The position numbers and the translations under genes are program-made. From NCBI GenBank assembly GCA_905205085.1, contig CAJLCG010000024.1, forward strand, positions 1-27,551: 27,551 nt of DNA. The letters are read 5' to 3'. This document shows positions 22,359 through 27,551 of the stretch, one piece after another (position 1 is the stretch's first letter; each line of letters opens with the position of its first letter). The DNA is from an uncultured Oscillospiraceae bacterium. GTDB taxonomy: Bacteria > Bacillota > Clostridia > Oscillospirales > Oscillospiraceae. The notes under the pieces were generated by a model. That model saw only the letters and a list, made by a program, of their open reading frames with translations, was not told the DNA's origin and searched no databases.

Positions 22359-23321
22359 ATGAAATTTGTTTTGACCCATGCTCTCAGCCAAGCCGGCATG
22401 GCTGTGCTGGAAGAAAGCGGCGCAGAGATCTATGTGGCCAATTCCGCACAGCCGGAAACCTACCTGGATCAGCTGCAGGATGCCGATGGCTTTATCATCC
22501 GCGTCGGCCTTTGTCCCGCCGAACTCATCGACCGCTGCCCCAACCTGAAAGTAATTGGCCGTACCGGCGTCGGCTATGACAATGTGGCCGTGGATCACGC
22601 CACCAAGCTGGGAATCCCTGTGGTGTTTACCCCCGGCGCCAACAACCGCTCGGTGGCAGAGCATGCTGTGGCATCCATGTTTGCCCTGTCGAAAAATATT
22701 GTGCAGGCCGATGAGGAGCTGCGCCAGGGAAATTGGAAAATCCGGGACGCCAGAAAGGCCTTTGAGCTCCAGGGCAAGAAGGTAGGCATCATCGGCGTGG
22801 GCGCCATCGGCCGCATCGTAGCCCAGCTGTGTCAGGCCATTGGTATGGAGACCGCCGGCTTCAGCCATTCTCACAACCGCAAGAAGGTGGAGGCTGCCGG
22901 CTGTCAATACTATGAGGAATTGGATGATCTGCTGAGAGAGTGCGACATTATCACCATTCACAATCCTCTCACTCCGGAAACCAAGGACATGATCTCCGCC
23001 AGAGAGCTCTCCCTCATGAAGCCTACCGCACTGCTGATCAATACCAGCCGGGGCCCCATCGTAAATGAGCGGGATCTGGCTGACGCCCTGAACAACGGCA
23101 CCATTGCCGGGGCAGCAGTAGACGTATACAGCGTGGAGCCGGCAGAACTGGACAACCCGGTCTTCTCGGCCCAGAACCTGATCTGCACTCCCCACTCTGC
23201 CGCCCTTACCCGGGAAGCCACCGACCGCATGGCCGTTCAATGTGTCAAGGGCTGTCTCGCCGTATGCCAGGGCGAAAAATGGCCCGACGTGGTAGACCCG
23301 GCCGCCTATCAAAACCAGTAA
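22359..23321 (+). CDS. D-isomer-specific 2-hydroxyacid dehydrogenase
   Basis: A 320-residue member of the phosphoglycerate dehydrogenase-like family without a C-terminal ACT domain. GVGAIG (146-151) is the dinucleotide motif, and the catalytic triad is Arg231 (NTSRGP), Glu260 (SVEP) and His279 (TPHSA). The loop after the second Rossmann strand reads FSHSHNRKK, with no acidic residue and several basic ones, which suggests NADPH over NADH. In context it should reduce the 2-oxoacid from the aminotransferase to an (R)-2-hydroxyacid, the isomer used by 2-hydroxyacyl-CoA dehydratases. The ATG at 22359 has GGGAGG 9 bases upstream, 19 bp after the preceding stop codon. A serine-biosynthesis role is less likely in this operon. 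Confidence 0.88.
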   Translation: MKFVLTHALSQAGMAVLEESGAEIYVANSAQPETYLDQLQDADGFIIRVGLCPAELIDRCPNLKVIGRTGVGYDNVAVDHATKLGIPVVFTPGANNRSVAEHAVASMFALSKNIVQADEELRQGNWKIRDARKAFELQGKKVGIIGVGAIGRIVAQLCQAIGMETAGFSHSHNRKKVEAAGCQYYEELDDLLRECDIITIHNPLTPETKDMISARELSLMKPTALLINTSRGPIVNERDLADALNNGTIAGAAVDVYSVEPAELDNPVFSAQNLICTPHSAALTREATDRMAVQCVKGCLAVCQGEKWPDVVDPAAYQNQ

Positions 23322-23364
23322 TGACGCAGGGACTCTTTGTCCTGTCACAGAAAGGAGCATTTCC

Positions 23365-24567
23365 ATGACAAATTCTTACGATCTGAGTGTGGGTGCCAAG
23401 CGTCTGGAGAAGGTAGAAGCCTCTCCCATCCGCACCATTCTGGATCGGGCCGCCGTCCTCCGCGGGGAGGGAAAGCCCGTAATCCCCTTCAGCGCAGGCG
23501 AGCCCGACTTTAATACTCCCACGGATATCAAAGAGGCTACCATCCGCGCCATTACCAACAACCAGACGAAGTATACCTCAAACCGGGGCTATCCTGCACT
23601 GAGAAAGGTCCTGAAGGACTACATTCAACGGGAGACCGGCATTGCATACGATCCCGAGACGGAAATTCTGGTCACCAGCAGCGCCGCCGAGGCTTTGAAT
23701 AACACCATCATGACCTTTGTGGATGAGGGTGACGAGGTCATCGTCCTCACCCCTGCATTTATTTCCTACAAATGCCTGGTGAATATGTGCGGCGCCAAAT
23801 ATATTGATATCCCCATGGACCCGGAGAAGGGCTTCCAGGTGGATATGGACGCGCTGAGAGCCGCTATCACCGACAAGACCAAGATGCTCATTCTGAACAA
23901 CCCCAGCAACCCCACCGGCGCTGTGTTCAGCAAAGAGAATCTGGAAGAGATCTGCCGGCTGGCGGTGGAGAAAAACTTCCTGGTCCTCTCCGATGAAATT
24001 TACAGCCGGCTGGTGTACGACGGAGCGACCTTCCACTCCGTTGCCTCCTTCCCCGGCATGAAAGATCACGCCATTATCATCAGCGGCTTCTCCAAAACCT
24101 TTGCCATGACCGGCTGGCGTGTGGGATACATTGCCACCGATGCCAAGCTGGCGACCAGAATTCTCCGCACCCACCAGTATTCCACCACCTGCTCCCCCAC
24201 CTTTATTCAGGTAGCACTGGCGGAGGCTATGGATACTCCCACCACCCGCAAGCAGGTGGAGGAGATGATCGCGGCATTTGCCAATCGCCGCACCCTGATT
24301 ATGAAATTGCTGGACGAAATCCCAGGACTCTCCTATGTAAAGCCCTATGGTGCTTTTTATATCATGGTAGATGTATCCGGGCTTGGAATGACCAGCACCG
24401 AGTTTGCCCAGAAGCTGCTGGAGGAAAAATACGTGGCCACCGTTCCTGCAGTGGGCCTGGACGACAAGACCGGCAAGTTTGTCCGCTTCTCTTATGCCAC
24501 CTCGGAGGAAAACATCCAGGAGGGCCTGCGGCGGATCAAAGAGATGGTTCAGCAGCTTAAGAAATAA
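23365..24567 (+). CDS. Class I (fold-type I) PLP aminotransferase, aspartate aminotransferase-like
   Basis: A 400-residue enzyme with the full set of family residues: Asn182 in NNPSNPTG, Asp210 and Tyr213 in SDEIYSRL, PLP lysine Lys244 in SGFSKTFAMTGWR and the carboxylate-binding Arg374 in FVRFSYA. The opening SAGEPDFNTP marks the AspC/PatA (I-gamma) branch, whose members act on aspartate, aromatic or other amino acids. It probably removes the amino group of the fermented amino acid to give the 2-oxoacid for the dehydrogenase encoded 43 bp upstream. AAAGGAG precedes the ATG. The next 158 bp, up to the racemase gene, contain no terminator that I can identify. Confidence 0.9.
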   Translation: MTNSYDLSVGAKRLEKVEASPIRTILDRAAVLRGEGKPVIPFSAGEPDFNTPTDIKEATIRAITNNQTKYTSNRGYPALRKVLKDYIQRETGIAYDPETEILVTSSAAEALNNTIMTFVDEGDEVIVLTPAFISYKCLVNMCGAKYIDIPMDPEKGFQVDMDALRAAITDKTKMLILNNPSNPTGAVFSKENLEEICRLAVEKNFLVLSDEIYSRLVYDGATFHSVASFPGMKDHAIIISGFSKTFAMTGWRVGYIATDAKLATRILRTHQYSTTCSPTFIQVALAEAMDTPTTRKQVEEMIAAFANRRTLIMKLLDEIPGLSYVKPYGAFYIMVDVSGLGMTSTEFAQKLLEEKYVATVPAVGLDDKTGKFVRFSYATSEENIQEGLRRIKEMVQQLKK

Positions 24568-24690
24568 CTTGCCCCCAGCAAGCTCTGCGCAGCGGTATAC
24601 CATGAAAGCATTTACGGTGTGGGACCACGGGCCTGGCGGGCCAATCCAGCGCCCCGCTTTGCGCCATCCTCCTAACCGCATTATGTATGG

Positions 24691-24698
24691 TGTATACA
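24691..24698 (+). promoter_or_regulatory. TGTATACA palindrome before the racemase gene, candidate GntR operator
   Basis: Perfect 8-bp palindrome identical to the one at 13231-13238, 27 bp before the alanine-racemase-like start codon. A related GGTATACC lies at 24594-24601. No convincing -35/-10 pair is visible, so the promoter itself is unassigned. Confidence 0.4.
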
Positions 24699-24725
24699 GT
24701 ATTTCAGTTCAGAACGGAGGTTACT

Positions 24726-25898
24726 ATGGATCCCACATATTATAACAGCCATCTGGACATTGATCTGGATGTAATTGGCGAAAATATCGCAAAGATCCAG
24801 CGATATACCGGCGGGCTGACTGTGCTTCCGGTCATTAAGAGCAACGCCTATGGCTTTGGCACCGCAGCAATCGCCAATTATGTAGTAAAAGAGTGTGGCA
24901 TCCGCTTTTTGGCCGTGGCTCGTCTGTTTGAAGCCGCACAAATTCAGGACTCCGGCTGCACCGAGGCAGAAATCATGATCTTAGGCCCCGTCCCAGCCTA
25001 CTCCATTCCCCATGCAGTCCAACGGGGCATCCAGATCCCCTTGTTTTTGAAAGAGGATGCCAAGCTGCTCAGCATTCAGGCCAAACAGCTCCAGCTTCCC
25101 TATGTGAAAGCGCATCTGAAAATCGAAACCGGGATGAACCGCATCGGTGTCAAGCCCGGGCCGGAGCTGGAGGAGCTTCTTACTTACATTAAGAGCTTAG
25201 GCAACATCGTGATCGATGGCGTGTATACCCACTTTGCCACCGCAAACGAAGCCCAGCACGGAGCGGGCAACGATTTTACCCGCCTCCAATTTGAGCGATT
25301 TCAAGCGGCTCTGGCCCAGATCAAAGCGGCCGGCATCACACCTCGTTTCGTCCATTGCTGCAACACTGGCGCCACCACCTGGCTCAAGGAGGCATATCCC
25401 CTGTGCACCCATGTACGGGTGGGCAGTCTCTATCTGGGAGATTCCTCCGTTCAGGACGATTGGAACCCGGTGGACGTGAAGGAGGCCGCCAGCTGGAAGA
25501 CCCGGATCGTAAATCTGCGCACCATTCAGCCCGGCGAAAGCGTGGGCTATGGCCGGGCATTCCAACCCCAGCAGACAGCCCAGGTGGCTACCATTGGCAT
25601 TGGTTACGGAGACGGCTATCTCAGACACTTTGCCATGGGCGGTGCGCCGGTGCTGATCTCCGGTCAGCGGTGTCCCTTTGTGGGAACAGCCATGGATCAA
25701 AGCTTTATCGATGTGACCGGCGTAAACTGCGCCATCGGCGATGAAGTGACACTGTTCGGCAAGGACGGCCTTGGAAATGAGATTTCCGGCTTGGAAATCG
25801 GTCATCTTTTGGGCGAAACCCGTCTGGCCATGTTCACCCATATCACACAGCGGGTCGGGCGGATCTACCACACAAAAGGACAAACATATTACGCCTGA
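24726..25898 (+). CDS. Alanine racemase-like amino-acid racemase
   Basis: A 390-residue fold-type III PLP racemase. Lys38 (VIKSNAYGFG) binds PLP, Tyr294 (GIGYGDGY) is the second catalytic base, Arg139 (GMNRIG) and the VRVGSLYLG segment also match Alr. The usual CMDQ near residue 320 is TAMDQ. It may be the housekeeping Alr for cell walls, but its position at the end of an amino-acid fermentation operon, with its own operator-like palindrome, suggests that it feeds D- or L-isomers of a substrate to the aminotransferase. GGAGG lies 5 bases upstream of the ATG; an upstream in-frame start at 24687 overlaps the palindrome and has no ribosome site. Confidence 0.85.
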   Translation: MDPTYYNSHLDIDLDVIGENIAKIQRYTGGLTVLPVIKSNAYGFGTAAIANYVVKECGIRFLAVARLFEAAQIQDSGCTEAEIMILGPVPAYSIPHAVQRGIQIPLFLKEDAKLLSIQAKQLQLPYVKAHLKIETGMNRIGVKPGPELEELLTYIKSLGNIVIDGVYTHFATANEAQHGAGNDFTRLQFERFQAALAQIKAAGITPRFVHCCNTGATTWLKEAYPLCTHVRVGSLYLGDSSVQDDWNPVDVKEAASWKTRIVNLRTIQPGESVGYGRAFQPQQTAQVATIGIGYGDGYLRHFAMGGAPVLISGQRCPFVGTAMDQSFIDVTGVNCAIGDEVTLFGKDGLGNEISGLEIGHLLGETRLAMFTHITQRVGRIYHTKGQTYYA

Positions 25899-26027
25899 CC
25901 CCCAGCAAATACAACACAACGGAGCAAGAAGGAAAGTCGGTATCCCACCCCAGGCAAATCCCAGCAACACTTGTAACAAAGCATGTTTATTTAAAGGAGT
26001 TTGAGAAATAAAAAGGAGGAACCATCC

Positions 26028-27476
26028 ATGGAAGAAAAAACCAGAGAAAGAATGAAAACCCCCATGCTAGACTCCATTATCTTGCTGGTCATTATCATTG
26101 CAGAGGTTGTGGTCTGCGTACGAAATGGCCTGGATCTGGGTGTCCCTCTGTTCATCACCTGGGTCATCATGTTCCTGTATTGTAAGGTCCGCAAGGTAGA
26201 TTGGTCTATCGTTGAGGGTTATGCGCTTCAGGGCGTTCGGGATGGCTTCCAGTCAGTCGTCATCGTAGCCGCAGTAGGCTGCCTGATCGGCACCTGGATT
26301 CTGGCCGGCACCGTTCCCACCCTGATCTATTATGGTCTGAATATCCTCCAGCCCAGCATCTTCCTTCCCGCCACCCTGCTGCTGTGTGCACTGCTGTCCA
26401 CACTGACCGGTACCTCCTATGGTTCCGCGGCATCTGCCGGCCTGGCCTGCATGGGCATCGGCCTGAGCATGGGCTTCCCCGCTGGTATGATCGCCGGTGC
26501 CGTTATCTGCGGCGCCCTGTTCGGCGATAAAATGTCCCCCTTCTCCGACACCACCAACCTGGCTCCTGCCATGGCCGGCGGCACCCTGTATGGTCATATC
26601 CGCTCCATGTGCTACAACACGATTCCCGGCCTGATCATCACCGCCATCATCTTTGCCGTCATCGGCAGCGGCCACAGCGCGGAGAACTACGATCCCTCCA
26701 CCGTGCAGGCCTATCAGCAGAGCCTGGCCGAGATCTTTAACATTGGCTTTGTTCCCATCATCCCCATGATCGTGGTTATCGTTCTTCTTCTGTTCAAGCT
26801 GCCTGCTCTGCCCACCATTCTCCTGGGCGCGCTGGTCGGCGGCGGCTGCGCCATGGTCTCTCAGGGCTCCACCTTCGTCGAGGTCGTCACTGCTATGAAG
26901 GACGGCTTCTCTGTGGACTCCGGCGTGGTTCTCATCGATAAGCTGCTCAACCGCGGCGGCATCTCCAGCATGTATGGAATCATGATGATCATGATCTTCG
27001 CCATGGGTCTTGGCGGTATGCTGGATAAGATGGGCATTCTGGATAACTTCCTGGGTCTGTTTGTCCACAAGGTCAACTCCGTACTCAGCCTCGTGGCCAG
27101 CACCATGGTCGTCTCCTATCTGTCCGGTGCCATCGGCTGCACCATGTCCATGTCCCACGTGCTGACCGGCAAGCTGATGGGCCCCATCTATCGCGAAAAG
27201 GGCGTTTCTCCCGACGTATGCTCCCGTACCATGGAGGACTGCGGTACTCTGGGCGGCACCCTGATGCCTTGGCACACCAACGCCGTGTACTTCTGCGGCA
27301 CTCTGGGCGTTCTCTATACCGATTACATCCCCTATGTGTTCCTGTGCTACCTGGTGCCTATCATTTCCCTGATCTATGCTGCTACCGGCTTTGCCATCTG
27401 GTATGTGGATCCTGAGACCGGCAAGCGCATTCCCAAGGACCAGGCTCCCATTAACCAGCGCAAGAAAAAGGCTTAA
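26028..27476 (+). CDS. NhaC-family Na+/H+ antiporter-like transporter
   Basis: A 482-residue membrane protein with about 11-12 hydrophobic helices. The NhaC signature GDKMSPFSDTTNLAPAMAGG (about 165-185) is intact, and the second half carries SGAIGCTMSMSHVLTG and a DCGTLGGTLMPWHTNA block. NhaC relatives exchange Na+ for H+, and some (MleN) exchange organic acids such as malate and lactate. At the end of a fermentation operon it could balance Na+ or import the substrate; the family does not settle which. The ATG at 26028 has AAGGAGG 8 bases upstream. The 129 bp after the racemase gene contain no other feature that I can support. Confidence 0.88.
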   Translation: MEEKTRERMKTPMLDSIILLVIIIAEVVVCVRNGLDLGVPLFITWVIMFLYCKVRKVDWSIVEGYALQGVRDGFQSVVIVAAVGCLIGTWILAGTVPTLIYYGLNILQPSIFLPATLLLCALLSTLTGTSYGSAASAGLACMGIGLSMGFPAGMIAGAVICGALFGDKMSPFSDTTNLAPAMAGGTLYGHIRSMCYNTIPGLIITAIIFAVIGSGHSAENYDPSTVQAYQQSLAEIFNIGFVPIIPMIVVIVLLLFKLPALPTILLGALVGGGCAMVSQGSTFVEVVTAMKDGFSVDSGVVLIDKLLNRGGISSMYGIMMIMIFAMGLGGMLDKMGILDNFLGLFVHKVNSVLSLVASTMVVSYLSGAIGCTMSMSHVLTGKLMGPIYREKGVSPDVCSRTMEDCGTLGGTLMPWHTNAVYFCGTLGVLYTDYIPYVFLCYLVPIISLIYAATGFAIWYVDPETGKRIPKDQAPINQRKKKA

Positions 27477-27526
27477 CCGTGCGTGTTTGTTTTCCCCTCT
27501 TTCCTTCTCTCCCTTCTCTCCGAGAG

Positions 27527-27551
27527 AAAAGGCCGCCATCCCATATGGGAT
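27527..27551 (+). terminator. Terminator after the antiporter gene, cut by the window edge (partial)
   Basis: AAAAGGCCGCC leads into the perfect palindrome ATCCCATATGGGAT (27538-27551), which stops exactly at the window end. The layout (A-run, GC-rich arm, palindromic tip) looks like the left side of a bidirectional intrinsic terminator whose right arm and T-run lie outside. Confidence 0.5.

Noticed and set aside
22263..23366. 367-codon minus-strand frame opposite the 2-hydroxyacid dehydrogenase gene.
   Set aside because: Shadow of a gene with full Rossmann and catalytic motifs on the other strand.
26253..27539. 428-codon minus-strand frame opposite the antiporter gene.
   Set aside because: Composition dominated by His, Gly, Asp and Gln, with no membrane or domain pattern; the NhaC signature is on the plus strand.

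Overview
The window looks like a GC-rich, Gram-positive anaerobe of the Clostridia, most likely an Oscillospiraceae/Flavonifractor-type gut bacterium. That placement is inferred from strong AGGAGG-type ribosome sites, oxygen-sensitive 2-hydroxyacyl-CoA dehydratase genes, sigma-54 control of amino-acid fermentation and a dlt-like surface-modification cluster; no rRNA or other marker gene is present to confirm it. No tRNA, rRNA, CRISPR array, phage gene or insertion sequence was seen.

Region A (155-5665, all minus strand) is a compact five-gene cluster: a DltA-like adenylating ligase, a fold-type III PLP decarboxylase, a DltC-like carrier protein, an MBOAT acyltransferase and an SGNH/DltD-like membrane-anchored protein. 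It has the architecture of teichoic-acid D-alanylation (DltA-DltC-DltB-DltD) with an amino-acid decarboxylase inserted between ligase and carrier. The best reading is a surface or glycan modification system that loads a decarboxylated amino acid (an omega-amino acid such as GABA or beta-alanine, or lysine made from diaminopimelate) onto a carrier and exports it. Its promoter carries TTAAG direct repeats typical of OmpR-family response-regulator sites.

Region B (5919-8184, minus) holds a FUSC/aromatic-acid-exporter-like protein with its own good sigma-70 promoter, and an auxin-efflux-carrier (AEC) family transporter driven by a sigma-54 promoter.

Region C (8538-19422, minus) holds, in order of transcription, crotonase, family III CoA-transferase, the two 2-hydroxyacyl-CoA dehydratase subunits, a PAS/AAA+/Fis sigma-54 activator, a LarA-type nickel hydroxyacid racemase, split UxaA-family dehydratase (small and large), a D-cysteine desulfhydrase-like PLP lyase and a GntR/FCD repressor.

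Region D (20213-27476, plus) holds thiolase, 3-hydroxyacyl-CoA dehydrogenase, D-2-hydroxyacid dehydrogenase, class I aminotransferase, alanine-racemase-like protein and an NhaC-type antiporter. C and D face away from each other across a 790-bp AT-rich control region.

Together C and D encode an almost complete path: amino acid (either enantiomer) -> 2-oxoacid -> 2-hydroxyacid -> 2-hydroxyacyl-CoA -> 2-enoyl-CoA -> 3-hydroxyacyl-CoA -> 3-oxoacyl-CoA -> acetyl-CoA plus a shortened acyl-CoA. Three -24/-12 promoters (upstream of AEC, crotonase and thiolase) and two clusters of NtrC-like TGCACA/TGTGCA dyads suggest one regulon run by the local sigma-54 activator. A second palindrome, TGTATACA, lies before the racemase genes and in variant form before the activator, and is a candidate operator for the GntR protein. 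The substrate cannot be read from the sequence.
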